The translations under genes and the position numbers were made by a program. A DNA stretch of 64,000 nt from assembly GCA_964481235.1 (NCBI GenBank), contig CAYZYH010000001.1:31319-95318 (forward strand), given 5' to 3'. The DNA is from JAUPVL01 sp964481235. GTDB lineage: Bacteria; Patescibacteriota; Saccharimonadia; CAILAD01; BJGX01. Numbering within the stretch: the first letter of the stretch is position 1; the number at the start of each line of letters is the position of its first letter. The notes below the pieces were generated by a model. It ran no database searches. It was not told the DNA's origin and saw only the letters and a program-made list of their open reading frames with translations. Positions 16,418-25,314 of the stretch are shown piece by piece.

Positions 16418-17202
16418 CAGCGTACAATCCTCTCTTCGCTCTTGTGGGCACGAATCTTGCGACGACTTTGTTCGTTACTAAGAGAATCAAACAAGCTACT
16501 AAGCTCGCTGATTCCGTCGTAACCTACGCGTTTTCTTAAGCCTCTACGCTGCTCCTCGCTCACAGCGTCGCTATTGAAATAACGAGCCAGTGGTAGAAGA
16601 GCCTGTAACGAGGCAACAAAGATATTCTCAACTTCTACTACAGATAGAGTGGTCTCATCTGGCGTAGACGTGAGAATAACAGATTGGTTATTAGCCTCAA
16701 CTGGCTTAGCTCTGTAGAGCACCGGACTTTGCTTTACATTATCCCAAAAATCGGCAATGTAAAACTGAGTTGTCGAAACAACGATCTCAGCATATACTTT
16801 AGCCAACTCGTCCTTATCTTTGGTGCGTCCAGTTCTTTGCAGAATATACCTCAGATACTGCTTGGTTCTAGCGTAAGCCAGAGCCTCACTAGCATCTGTG
16901 GCACTACACACTCCAAGGCCAACTGCATAGGCAATTGTCCTATCTTCTTTCGCAAGATCTTCCCATTCCGTACACTTATAGCCAAATAGCTCTAGCACTA
17001 CTCGAACACGCAAAAGAATCTCACCTTGAGTGTTAAAGCCATTGCGAATCCACACTCTAAGTGTAGAGTGGTAACTAACATTTATGAGTTGAGCAAACAG
17101 CTTTTGTTCAGGTGGCTTATCGAATCTACGTATAAATGCCTCAAAGCACTCTTTTGTAGTTCCTCTAAATACCACGGCGCCATCTAGCTCTCTAGTGGAC
17201 AC
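16417..17202 (-). CDS. Hypothetical partner of the GHKL ATPase, HTH-like N terminus
   Basis: A 261-residue protein. Residues about 20-75 (FEAFIRRFDKPPEQKLF, then NVSYHSTLRVWIRNG and ILLRVRVVLELFGY) have the spacing of a phage-repressor-like helix-turn-helix; the rest is mainly helical with no motif I know. GTG at 17202 follows AAAGGTG at good spacing. It is the first gene of a two-gene operon with the ATPase. A palindrome close to its promoter would suit autoregulation by the HTH-like domain (inference). Confidence 0.65.
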   Translation of the reverse strand: MSTRELDGAVVFRGTTKECFEAFIRRFDKPPEQKLFAQLINVSYHSTLRVWIRNGFNTQGEILLRVRVVLELFGYKCTEWEDLAKEDRTIAYAVGLGVCSATDASEALAYARTKQYLRYILQRTGRTKDKDELAKVYAEIVVSTTQFYIADFWDNVKQSPVLYRAKPVEANNQSVILTSTPDETTLSVVEVENIFVASLQALLPLARYFNSDAVSEEQRRGLRKRVGYDGISELSSLFDSLSNEQSRRKIRAHKSEERIVR

Positions 17203-17241
17203 TTTTTCACCTTTCGGTTTTTCAAAGTACTGTATTCATCA

Positions 17242-17293
17242 CCCAAGTTGGGCGAACTGACGTAATATTACTACAATTTAGTACTATAGTCAA
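17242..17293 (-). promoter_or_regulatory. Promoter and palindrome of the ATPase operon
   Basis: Minus strand TTGACT (17288-17293), 17 bp, TAATAT (17265-17270). The palindrome CCCAACTTGGG (17242-17252) lies about 12 bp past the -10 box, in the first transcribed bases. Confidence 0.7.
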
Positions 17294-17361
17294 GGTAAAA
17301 CACTGGACCCTTGAAGCCTATGACTAGATTTTTTACACCATAAGAACTATAATATTAGGAC

Positions 17362-18060
17362 ATGGACAATGCCTTTAAACCCCACACTCTAGAAGAAATT
17401 ATGACTAGTTGCGGTAGCAAGACCAACGACGAAACTAGCGAGAAAGTTTGTCTTATTAATGAAGAAATTAGCCAAGGGCTCAATATTGTACAGCGCTACC
17501 CTAAAAAAGTTACAATATTTGGATCGGCTCGAGTAAAAGAGAATCATCCAGAGTACATTAAAGCTCGAAAGATTGCCTACAGATTAGTAAAAGAATTAGA
17601 TTATACTGTACTCACCGGTGGTGGCCCAGGCATAATGGAAGCAGCTAATCGTGGTGCTAAAGAGGCAGGTGGACATTCTATAGGGCTAAACATTGAGCTA
17701 CCTAAAGAACAAGAATCTAACCCATACCAAACTGTAGCGCTACCTTTTCATTACTTCTTCACTCGCAAGGTAGTTATGGCTTTTGCAGCTCGTATGTATA
17801 TTTTTTTTCCAGGTGGTTATGGCACGCTTAATGAGTTTTATGAAATCCTATCTCTGGTACAAAACCACAAGATTCATACCGTACCTATTGTGTGTGTGGG
17901 CGCTAAGTTTTGGGAACCAATTGATATTGGCCTACACCAGACCCAAATGCTTTCTCCAGACCTTATGGCTATAAACCCCGAAGATACTAGTTTGTATACA
18001 ATAACCGACGATATTGAGACTGTTGTGCAAATTGCGCACAATGCGCAAATGAGGGTTTAG
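17362..18060 (+). CDS. LOG family protein (TIGR00730-type)
   Basis: A 232-residue Rossmann-type protein of the family once called lysine decarboxylase and now known to include cytokinin riboside 5'-monophosphate phosphoribohydrolases. GGGPGIMEAANRGAKEAGG and the signature FPGGYGTLNEFYE are both present, along with the initial TIFGSARVKENHPEY. It probably hydrolyses nucleoside 5'-monophosphates; the natural substrate here is unknown. TATAAT (17348-17353) ends 8 nt before the ATG with no ribosome binding site, a leaderless arrangement. It is divergent from the ATPase operon. Confidence 0.9.
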   Translation: MDNAFKPHTLEEIMTSCGSKTNDETSEKVCLINEEISQGLNIVQRYPKKVTIFGSARVKENHPEYIKARKIAYRLVKELDYTVLTGGGPGIMEAANRGAKEAGGHSIGLNIELPKEQESNPYQTVALPFHYFFTRKVVMAFAARMYIFFPGGYGTLNEFYEILSLVQNHKIHTVPIVCVGAKFWEPIDIGLHQTQMLSPDLMAINPEDTSLYTITDDIETVVQIAHNAQMRV

Positions 18061-18075
18061 CTGATTTGATATTAA

Positions 18076-18108
18076 AAAATCCCGAGCATATATCGCTCGG
18101 GATATTTA
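18076..18108. terminator. Bidirectional terminator
   Basis: ATCCCGAGC and GCTCGGGAT form a perfect 9-bp stem, with A-rich and T-rich flanks. It serves the LOG gene and, on the other strand, the zinc-ribbon gene whose stop it touches. Confidence 0.85.
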
Positions 18109-18435
18109 TTCGGTATGATGAGGTTCAAGCTCTTCATACCAATCAGAAGGAAGGTCTTCTAAAAGATTATGAAAATCAATCAGATCGTCATAAGATACCG
18201 GTAGGCCGGATTTGGGCTCTAAAAACTCTAGAGGAATATCTACTTGCTCTACACCACTAGCCATAAGTAGGTCGATAGTTTTAGAACTGGCTGGCTTAAT
18301 AACTACCTTTTGACACTCTGGGCAAACAAAGATATAACTGCCTGATCCGTCGTTATTTTCAATTTTCACCTGAATATCATCAGATGTAAATTCTACTTCA
18401 CCACAGGCTTGGCAGCTGTCTCTAATAGTAGCCAC
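18106..18435 (-). CDS. Zinc-ribbon-like protein, MATIRDSC family
   Basis: A 109-residue protein: VATIRDSCQACGEVEFTSDDI, then FVCPECQKVV, giving two C-x-x-C knuckles for one zinc ion (Cys pairs about 34 residues apart). A helical acidic C-terminal half follows. Very similar short proteins are common in Actinobacteria as uncharacterised zinc-ribbon proteins. GTG at 18435 is chosen because GGGGG lies 5 nt before it and homologs begin at this residue; an upstream ATG would add a Lys-rich stretch. Role unknown. Confidence 0.75.
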   Translation of the reverse strand: MATIRDSCQACGEVEFTSDDIQVKIENNDGSGSYIFVCPECQKVVIKPASSKTIDLLMASGVEQVDIPLEFLEPKSGLPVSYDDLIDFHNLLEDLPSDWYEELEPHHTE

Positions 18436-18562
18436 TATACCCCCTTTTTTTATCAACAGGTGCAAAATCTATATATATTATACTGATTTATTTATGTAAT
18501 TGCAAATACAATTAAATTTGGTCGTTAATAATTCTAGGATGATTGCGGAGTAATTTACTAAT

Positions 18563-19345
18563 CTATGATGTAGATACGTTGCCACGACCATGTTCATAAT
18601 TGATATCAAGGGTGAGGGTTTCTTTAAAAGTTTTAGGGTCATAATCCCATGGGCAAACCATAGTAACACTTTGAAACTTGGGTGTTACTCTAGCACTACT
18701 GTCACGACGCGTATACCACAATACTTGGCAATTACGCATACGATTTTTAGGGTCACGGCTAGCCTCAATCTTGTGGTAGTACCCTACCGTCATGCCCTCT
18801 AATAAGAATCTAAAAGCCCACATTATCTCGCCATGACAAACCATAACCACCCGCATGTCACTACACTCTCGGTGTAGGGTGTCTATAATTGTTGACTTCA
18901 GTCTTTGAGCAACATCAGCAATAGATTCGCCATTAGGCGGTCGCCAATAAAATGGATTGGTATCTTTTTCAATTGCAGCTCGAGCACTAACCTGTTCGCG
19001 TTCATCGGCTGGTATACTATCAAAATCACCCCAACTCCTTTCGCGAATAAATATATCTTCTCGCCAACGCTTATTGGGCAAATTTAAGTGCAGAGCTGTC
19101 TCTTGTGCACGTAAGTAATGGGACATGTATTGCCTATCAAACATGTCGCCTACATGCTTTTTTATAAAATCGCCAGCAGATTTAGCCTGGGCAATGCCTT
19201 TATCTGACAATCGCAAAACTGAATTGTGTCTTCTGCGATACTCCTCTGTAAAATGACGATTGTCACCAGACTCTGCGGTCTTAACTGCTACATTTCCTTC
19301 GCTTTGACCGTGACGAACAAGAACTAGATCTATGGGCATTGTCAT
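18563..19345 (-). CDS. Histidine phosphatase family protein (PGM-like)
   Basis: A 260-residue branch-1 histidine phosphatase. The catalytic LVLVRHGQSEGN motif is near residue 7 and the second His is in VMVCHGEIMWAF; Glu in IRERSWGDFDS completes the site. Members dephosphorylate phosphosugars, cofactors or proteins. The long insert (FTEEYRRRHNSVLRLSDKG) and the C-terminal tail of about 50 residues are extra relative to small family members, so glycolytic phosphoglycerate mutase is unlikely. It is monocistronic. Confidence 0.85.
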   Translation of the reverse strand: MTMPIDLVLVRHGQSEGNVAVKTAESGDNRHFTEEYRRRHNSVLRLSDKGIAQAKSAGDFIKKHVGDMFDRQYMSHYLRAQETALHLNLPNKRWREDIFIRERSWGDFDSIPADEREQVSARAAIEKDTNPFYWRPPNGESIADVAQRLKSTIIDTLHRECSDMRVVMVCHGEIMWAFRFLLEGMTVGYYHKIEASRDPKNRMRNCQVLWYTRRDSSARVTPKFQSVTMVCPWDYDPKTFKETLTLDINYEHGRGNVSTS

Positions 19346-19505
19346 ATACTTTTAAACTCCAATTTATATTTATTATTTTACACCATAACTAGAGGTAAGA
19401 TTAAAATGTAGTTTTTAAAAACAACTTAAAAAAACAATAAAATTGAATAATGTTTTTGTTATAATCAAATTCTGTTTATATTAAATACAAATATTGGAGG
19501 ATACC

Positions 19506-19892
19506 ATAGAAGATAGAACACCACTCGAAGCCATACATCACTTAATGCCAGAAATACGCGATACTCAAAACAAGGTAAAGACCTTGAGAGAACAGCTAAA
19601 AGATGTAACTGAGCAGAACGAGGAATACAAGCAACTAGCCGAAGAGATAAAAGCACTTAGCGAAAAACGCTTGGCCGCTAAAAAAGCCTTATTGGACGAT
19701 AAAGACTACCAGAAAGTCAGTGCCGATTTAGACGACGAACGCATTAAGCTAAAAGACCTTCAAGAAATACTCAGCCACTACCTAATTAGCCATTATCGTG
19801 AAACCAATGCTACTCAGGTAACCGACGATCTCGGCGAAACCCGTGCTGTAGTTTTACAAGCTAAAATTGGTAAGCCGGAAGCTGCCAAATAG
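19506..19892 (+). CDS. Hypothetical coiled-coil protein, possible ATA start
   Basis: About 128 residues, almost wholly helical with heptads (LREQLKDVTEQNEEYKQLAEEIKALSEKR), Lys/Glu-rich, ending in a short beta-like tail. The start is odd: a clean GGAGG (19496-19500) is followed 6 nt later by ATA, not ATG. TTG at 19494 overlaps the GGAGG, and the next ATG (19542) is 36 nt further in. An extended -10 TGTTATAAT ends at 19465. A rare AUA start, or a recent mutation of ATG, is likely. Function unknown. Confidence 0.65.
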   Translation: MEDRTPLEAIHHLMPEIRDTQNKVKTLREQLKDVTEQNEEYKQLAEEIKALSEKRLAAKKALLDDKDYQKVSADLDDERIKLKDLQEILSHYLISHYRETNATQVTDDLGETRAVVLQAKIGKPEAAK

Positions 19893-19901
19893 ACTATTTT
19901 G

Positions 19902-22556
19902 TTATACCGTTGAATCATTCGAATCATTGGAGCTAGTTGTATTTGGTGGTGCAGGAGGAATATTAGGGGGTATATTTTGATGTTGAGTTTGCTGATCCGG
20001 CTGTCGAGTAGACTGAACTGGTGGGGGTGTCGTGGAGGCAGCTGGCGACTGTTGCTGTTCAGACTGTAGGCTAGCCGACGGTGCAAATGTGACAATCTTA
20101 TTGCTGCCCATTGGATCTTGACCAGTGGTGGTTTGGGTAGGCAGATTTTTGGGGTTAACGGGGTTTTGGGCTACACCAGTCATTGCTTGCAATACTCCAG
20201 CACTACTATCGTATGGTGCTAGCGTACTAGCGATAAATTTGGCTTTCTTATGGTGGTGTATAATAGCGATCACCACTACAATAATCGCTACTATAAGTGA
20301 CGCGATAAGACCAAGTACTAGGTATATACTAGTACTTGATGTTTCTGGCAGATCTTGGCCAGCAGATACTTTTGAGTTGGCAGTCGCAATTAAACCAGCC
20401 GCCAAGTAATTTGCTGGGTATTGTTTTTGAGACTCAGTAAAAAACTGCGATGCTTTTGAATAGTGAGCTTGCGCAAAAGCATCTATGCCAGCAAACCATG
20501 CCTGTGAAGTTGGACTAGTAGTATTTAAAGTAATATTCTTCTTGTTAAGTAAAGCTTTAAAATCAGCAATATCACGCAATATTCCGCCGGTAGAGAATTT
20601 ACTTATACCAGATTCTACATCCGAAGATGGCAAAGCATATGTAGCTAAGCCAACAATATTCCCTGACTCGGCAAAACCAGGGCCTCCAGAATTACCCTCG
20701 GCTATTGGTACGGTAGTTTCAATAATCTTACGTTGCTTAGTCTTAGAATCAAAAACAATGTTTTCTACCCGACCTTGTGTAGCTGAAGGTATAGTAGTGG
20801 CTTGCTTGGTAGTTAGTCCACCGTCCACAAATCCCGGAAATCCCATAGCTGTTACAATACTGGCAGTTTTAAGCTCATCAATAGTTCCTAAGTTGGCAAC
20901 TGGAAAATTGTTGCCTTCAATTTTTAGTAGAGCCACATCAGAATCAGTAGAGTTACTTAAGTCAGCTACCTCTTGCTGAAGAGAACTTTCGTCAAAATCT
21001 TCACCAATCAGCTTAGCTGAAACATTAGTGTTGGTCTTTATAAAGCTCAGATTACTACCATTTATCGTTACTTTCAGGGGTTCATTACTTAGCTGTACAC
21101 CAAATTGGCTATTAGTCTTTGTAACTTGAAAATTTGCTGGTGGTATTAGTAGTGTAGATTGCAATATTTTTTCTGATGCTGTTGGGTCATTTTTTGCCAG
21201 TGCTGCCACCAGGGAATCTACTTGGCTAGCGCTCATAATATTGGCACTTACAAGGTACTTTAGGTAGTTTTTTAAAGGCTCAAAGTTTTTAGCATTAGAC
21301 GACAAAACCAAATAGGTCTGTAATACCCTTGCGGGTATATCGGTTACAACATGACCATTGGTACTTATGTACCCATCGCTTGAAACAATCGCGCCACTAC
21401 CTGCAACCGCATTACAAGCATCTGAAGCAGTAAATCCAACCTGTTTGTTGGGTGATAATATACTAAAATTCATACAGATAATCGAACCGATACGTACAAC
21501 TGCAGGCTGGTTTTTGGCCACCACTTTTAGTGCAGTTTCGTTTACCAGTTCTGTAATAGTTTTGGTGGTTTGCGACGACACTACTCCAGTGTCGTGGTGC
21601 TGCATACCAGGATGAGTACTCATGTCAGTACTAGCCGCCAGAGCGATGTCACCAGGTAGGTTACGATTGACAAGCTTGGCATCATTATCGGGCTTTGAAT
21701 ACTGAATTGTCTCTATCACCGCCTCTAGGTTAGCCAGTTGGGCGCTATCGGCCAAATTGGTGTTTTTTAGACTAATTACATATGGTCGACCATTTTGAAC
21801 AGTTACGTATTGAACAGTAGTATTGGTAGTAGTAATAAATTCTGTATTGGTAATGTTATAGGTGAGTTTTTTATATTTTGTACGCCCAATAGTTACATCT
21901 TCTTGCTTGGTTAGCTCTACTGTAGTCTTGTCGTCTATCTTTGGCGCAAAATACTTTGTCGTTAACTCTAGATCACTCAAGTTTCCAAATTGTTCTTTAC
22001 GTAAATCGAAAAAGTTTTTTCGATTATTGGTTGTTAATTGTAGCTCAGATACTTTTATGGTTTGGCTATCTAAAAAACTGGTCTGTTCGCTGTTGTTTGG
22101 GTAAATATTTACTAGCGAATAGTCGTCAATTTTATCTAGATCATCACCAGTGACTGTCACAACCTTTTCATCGTCTTGTAATACTGTGGCGTTAGCAGCT
22201 AGTATTTGTTTACTATAACTAAGCATAAAACCAAGCTTAGAGTGTATTATTTGAACACTTTTAGAAGCTTGGTTAAGATTGACGGCATTTTGAAGAGATT
22301 TTGAGGCTTCGTTTCTTGCAGTCCTTATTTTGTAAAATCTAACACCTACCACTATTGCAATTACTGTGAGTATAGCTAGCAATATACATAGAGCAATCAA
22401 CAACCATTTCTTATGTTTTTTATGTCTGGCATGCTCCAAGCGAAGATGATGATGTGATTTTTTGATAGTTGCACTGTCTTGAATATCTTCATTGTGCAAA
22501 TTATCTGTTAAATTAGATTTTTTTTCTAAATCATCGTGAGATTTCGTTATTTTCAT
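19902..22556 (-). CDS. Large membrane-anchored trypsin-like serine protease
   Basis: About 884 residues from ATG 22556 (a TTG at 22598 would add 14). A basic cytoplasmic N terminus precedes membrane helix WLLIALCILLAILTVIAIVVG. A long extracytoplasmic domain (about 85-330) leads to a chymotrypsin/HtrA-fold protease: His in ISTNGHVVTD, Asp in NSTDSDVALLKIEG, Ser in EGNSGGPGF. A TPR-like pair (FAQAHYSKASQFFTESQKQYP) precedes a second helix (YLVLGLIASLIVAIIVVVIAII), then a Pro/Gln/Thr-rich tail probably in the cytoplasm. No PDZ domain is seen, unlike HtrA at 26149. Surface quality control or processing is likely. Confidence 0.85.
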   Translation of the reverse strand: MKITKSHDDLEKKSNLTDNLHNEDIQDSATIKKSHHHLRLEHARHKKHKKWLLIALCILLAILTVIAIVVGVRFYKIRTARNEASKSLQNAVNLNQASKSVQIIHSKLGFMLSYSKQILAANATVLQDDEKVVTVTGDDLDKIDDYSLVNIYPNNSEQTSFLDSQTIKVSELQLTTNNRKNFFDLRKEQFGNLSDLELTTKYFAPKIDDKTTVELTKQEDVTIGRTKYKKLTYNITNTEFITTTNTTVQYVTVQNGRPYVISLKNTNLADSAQLANLEAVIETIQYSKPDNDAKLVNRNLPGDIALAASTDMSTHPGMQHHDTGVVSSQTTKTITELVNETALKVVAKNQPAVVRIGSIICMNFSILSPNKQVGFTASDACNAVAGSGAIVSSDGYISTNGHVVTDIPARVLQTYLVLSSNAKNFEPLKNYLKYLVSANIMSASQVDSLVAALAKNDPTASEKILQSTLLIPPANFQVTKTNSQFGVQLSNEPLKVTINGSNLSFIKTNTNVSAKLIGEDFDESSLQQEVADLSNSTDSDVALLKIEGNNFPVANLGTIDELKTASIVTAMGFPGFVDGGLTTKQATTIPSATQGRVENIVFDSKTKQRKIIETTVPIAEGNSGGPGFAESGNIVGLATYALPSSDVESGISKFSTGGILRDIADFKALLNKKNITLNTTSPTSQAWFAGIDAFAQAHYSKASQFFTESQKQYPANYLAAGLIATANSKVSAGQDLPETSSTSIYLVLGLIASLIVAIIVVVIAIIHHHKKAKFIASTLAPYDSSAGVLQAMTGVAQNPVNPKNLPTQTTTGQDPMGSNKIVTFAPSASLQSEQQQSPAASTTPPPVQSTRQPDQQTQHQNIPPNIPPAPPNTTSSNDSNDSTV

Positions 22557-22616
22557 AATATGCTTATGATTGTACTCTTTTACAAGATGACTTATCAAGC
22601 CAACTAGATAATAGCA

Positions 22617-22645
22617 TTGACTATTATGACGATTTGTGCTAAAAT
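22617..22645 (+). promoter_or_regulatory. Promoter of the lysozyme-like operon
   Basis: TTGACT (22617-22622), 17 bp, TAAAAT (22640-22645), preceded by GC. It drives 22717-23716. Confidence 0.75.
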
Positions 22646-22716
22646 AACCAAGATTTGTCTGCTAGTTAGTAGCAGGTATAAATTAGTACCTCTCAACCCC
22701 AAAAAAGGAAGAATCA

Positions 22717-23013
22717 ATGACTCAGCCAGGAATTGATCTCAACAAGAATATGGCGACAATCTGTAAAACTTTTGCACTCAACATTGTGCACACTGTTTTT
22801 ACCAAGCTCACCGCCTATCTCTTGGTAATTTGTTTGCTTTTCGCCGGATGCGCAATTAGGTGGTTTAACATCTTTGCGCACGCAAACCACACCCAGGTAC
22901 AACAGTATCACCACGTTGCTTATCAGGTGTTGATCTGTGTTGGACTAGGTTTGTCTGGCCTGTTTCTGCTGTACTTCGTCTTGCGGGCCCTCAATCTGAA
23001 ATCTGATGACTAG
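22717..23013 (+). CDS. Hypothetical two-helix membrane protein
   Basis: A 98-residue protein with two hydrophobic helices (about 32-50, LTAYLLVICLLFAGCAI; and 68-91, VLICVGLGLSGLFLLYFVL) joined by a His/Gln-containing loop. ATG follows AAAAAGGAAGAATCA, a good site. It overlaps the next gene by 8 bp, so its product probably acts with the membrane-anchored lysozyme-like protein, for instance as an anchor or control partner (inference). No family recognised. Confidence 0.7.
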   Translation: MTQPGIDLNKNMATICKTFALNIVHTVFTKLTAYLLVICLLFAGCAIRWFNIFAHANHTQVQQYHHVAYQVLICVGLGLSGLFLLYFVLRALNLKSDD

Positions 23014-23716
23014 CAGGGTGGCAAAAGACATAAAAGAAGAGGCTTACACCAAAGAATATTACCTAAAAAAGCTAGTAGGTGTAATTATCTTTGTAAGCAT
23101 CTTTCCTATGCTAGTAGCGTGGATATGGCCCAAACCATACCTGCCTAGCCAAGATCTAGATGCTCAGAGTGTCGAAGAAGCCTTAGAAAGCGAAACTGGC
23201 CCTATACCCGGAAATGACACACCAGAGGTTTCAGTCAACGAGGTAGAACGTTTTCTGCAAGTAATCGCTTACAATGAAAGCCGAGGCGACCCCTTGGCTG
23301 ATGCACGTGGCTCAACTGCCACAGGTAAGTACCAGTACATATACAGTACCTGGAATGGTGATCCTGGACAAGAAAATGGCGCGAAGTACTTGTTCCCGCC
23401 CGCCATTGAATACGCCGAAGCGCGTGATGCGCCCGAGGCTGTTCAAGACGCAGTGGCATACATCGAGTATTCGCTAAAGTTCAGAGATCTGGGTGGTGAC
23501 TTATTTAGCCTTGCTATTAGTCACTTCTACCCAAAAGGATTATCCCATCCAGAGGAACTAGACGAGATAATTGGCAACAATACTGTAACACCACGTGAGT
23601 ACGCCAATATGCTCATTGAGGGTATCCAGTCTGGTGTAGGACTAGATATCCCCCTAAACTATCGGGGAGCACCCGATTTTGACCAGTATGCTGCGGCAGC
23701 TGGTATAGAAATATAA
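23006..23716 (+). CDS. Membrane-anchored lysozyme/transglycosylase-like protein
   Basis: A 236-residue protein with one N-terminal membrane helix (LVGVIIFVSIFPMLVAWIW) and an extracytoplasmic domain. VIAYNESRGDPLADARGSTATGKYQYIYSTW has the lysozyme-fold layout of SLT/Rpf-type muralytic enzymes: catalytic Glu in NESRGD, then the G-x-YQ-strand. The domain is longer than an Rpf domain and the family is not certain. It is coupled to the small membrane protein upstream. Likely role is peptidoglycan remodelling at the cell surface. Confidence 0.75.
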   Translation: MTSRVAKDIKEEAYTKEYYLKKLVGVIIFVSIFPMLVAWIWPKPYLPSQDLDAQSVEEALESETGPIPGNDTPEVSVNEVERFLQVIAYNESRGDPLADARGSTATGKYQYIYSTWNGDPGQENGAKYLFPPAIEYAEARDAPEAVQDAVAYIEYSLKFRDLGGDLFSLAISHFYPKGLSHPEELDEIIGNNTVTPREYANMLIEGIQSGVGLDIPLNYRGAPDFDQYAAAAGIEI

Positions 23717-23739
23717 CCATGGGTATTAAAGCCCCTTCT

Positions 23740-23778
23740 ACCCCACCACGTTACTTATGTGACATGGTGGGGTTTATT
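23740..23778 (+). terminator. Rho-independent terminator
   Basis: ACCCCACCACGT and ACATGGTGGGGT form a 12-bp stem with one mismatch, followed by TTATTCATTTT. It separates the lysozyme operon from rpmE. Confidence 0.8.
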
Positions 23779-23826
23779 CATTTTAGACTTGTTTTTATCT
23801 TATCTATATGCTATTATTCTATAGAT

Positions 23827-24180
23827 ATGAAAGCCAAGATTCACCCAGATTATGTAAAGACCAAGGTAACCTGTGCAGGTTGTGGCACAACTTTTGATTC
23901 AAACAGTACTGTTTCTGAAATACATGTAGATGTTTGTAGTAATTGCCACCCTTTTTATACAGGCAAGCAAAAACTAGTTGATACTGCTGGGCGAGTAGAT
24001 CGGTTTAAAGCTAAGCAGGCAGCTGCCAACGCCAAAAAAGATGCTCTCACTAAAAAAGGCCAGAAAGCCCTAAATAAGGCCGAAGCCGAGGCTATATTGA
24101 AAGCCGACGAACAAATTAGTGAACAAAACACAACTACAGCCAAGGAAGCTACAAAAGATCAAAGTACTACCGACAAATAA
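23827..24180 (+). CDS. rpmE: 50S ribosomal protein L31 with long charged tail
   Basis: Zinc-containing (C+) L31: MKAKIHPDY, CAGCGTTFDS and DVCSNCHPFYTGKQKLVDTAGRVDRF are all conserved, with four Cys for zinc. At 117 residues it is much longer than the usual 65-75 because of an Ala/Lys/Glu-rich C-terminal tail of about 45 residues, probably disordered or helical. ATG at 23827 is the L31 start; the upstream in-frame region covers a terminator. A TATTCT box ends about 10 nt before the ATG. Confidence 0.95.
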   Translation: MKAKIHPDYVKTKVTCAGCGTTFDSNSTVSEIHVDVCSNCHPFYTGKQKLVDTAGRVDRFKAKQAAANAKKDALTKKGQKALNKAEAEAILKADEQISEQNTTTAKEATKDQSTTDK

Positions 24181-24244
24181 CTAATATATTCATAAAAATA
24201 ACTGCTTTAGGTATAATATAAGTAGCTATTTTTTTATAAAAACT

Positions 24245-25300
24245 ATGGAAACCAAAGATCAGATAATAAAACTACAAGAAAGCCTTAAAGAAGTTGAGGC
24301 AGAACTCGCTAAACCAGATATCTATGCTAGCCCCAAGGCTGCAGCAATTGTTAACAAGCAACGTGATATAAAAGCTAAGTTAGAGCTATTTTTGCAAATT
24401 CAAAAAATTCAAAATGATATAGCCGAGGCCAAACAAATGCTAAGTGAACCCGACATGAAAGATTTGGCTGAAGAGACTTTGAGTGAGTTGGAACCAAAAC
24501 TAGAAAGATTAATAGCTGAGGCCAAGATAGCCTTGCTACCCACCGACCCCAACGAATATAAAAATGCTATTGTTGAAATCCGAGCAGGCGCAGGTGGTGA
24601 CGAGTCTAGTCTGTTTGCGGGTGAGTTACTACGCATGTACTCACGTTATGCCGAAACGCACGGTCTTAAAGTAGAACTACTTAGTGAAAGTGTTGGTAGT
24701 AGTGGTGGCTACAAAGAAGTAATAGTACTTATTAGTGGCGAGAAAGCTTACGGATTACTTAAATATGAGAGTGGTGTGCATAGAGTGCAACGCATTCCAG
24801 CTACAGAAAGTGCTGGTCGTATACATACTAGTACCGCTACGGTTGCTGTACTACCCGAAGCCGAAGAGTCTGAGATAGAGATAAGCCCTGCCGATTTACG
24901 CATAGATGTTTTTAGAAGTGGTGGTCATGGTGGCCAGAGCGTTAATACCACTGATAGTGCAGTGCGCATTACACATATTCCTACCGGCATTGTTGCAACC
25001 TGCCAAGATGAAAAATCACAGCTAAAAAATAAATTGAAGGCCATGAGTGTACTGCGTTCTCGTCTACTAGACCAACAGCAACAAGAAGAAGCCAAGCAAC
25101 TTGGGGAAAACCGTCGTATGCAAATAGGAACCGGTGACAGATCTGAAAAGATTCGCACTTATAATTTCCCCCAAGACCGAGTAACCGACCACAGGATATC
25201 TTTTACTACACATGGTTTGGCTAAAATATTAGACGGAGATCTTGATATTGTTTTTGAAGCATTGCGTAGTGCTGCTGTAGATAAAGCCCTAAAAGATTAA
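24245..25300 (+). CDS. prfA: Peptide chain release factor 1
   Basis: Reads UAA/UAG and triggers peptidyl-tRNA hydrolysis. The 351-residue protein has RIPATESAGRIHTSTATVAVLPE, which contains the RF1-type PAT stop-recognition motif, and RSGGHGGQSVNTTDSAVRITH with the catalytic GGQ. A TATAAT box lies about 20 nt upstream of the ATG. It is followed 14 bp later by prmC, whose product methylates the GGQ Gln. The window shows no recoded TGA codons. Confidence 0.97.
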   Translation: METKDQIIKLQESLKEVEAELAKPDIYASPKAAAIVNKQRDIKAKLELFLQIQKIQNDIAEAKQMLSEPDMKDLAEETLSELEPKLERLIAEAKIALLPTDPNEYKNAIVEIRAGAGGDESSLFAGELLRMYSRYAETHGLKVELLSESVGSSGGYKEVIVLISGEKAYGLLKYESGVHRVQRIPATESAGRIHTSTATVAVLPEAEESEIEISPADLRIDVFRSGGHGGQSVNTTDSAVRITHIPTGIVATCQDEKSQLKNKLKAMSVLRSRLLDQQQQEEAKQLGENRRMQIGTGDRSEKIRTYNFPQDRVTDHRISFTTHGLAKILDGDLDIVFEALRSAAVDKALKD

Positions 25301-25314
25301 GTGAGTAATAAAAT

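Noticed and set aside
24245..25300. UGA recoding (as in Gracilibacteria/Absconditabacteria)
   Set aside because: All genes read as complete proteins with TGA used only as stop; prfA alone does not imply recoding.
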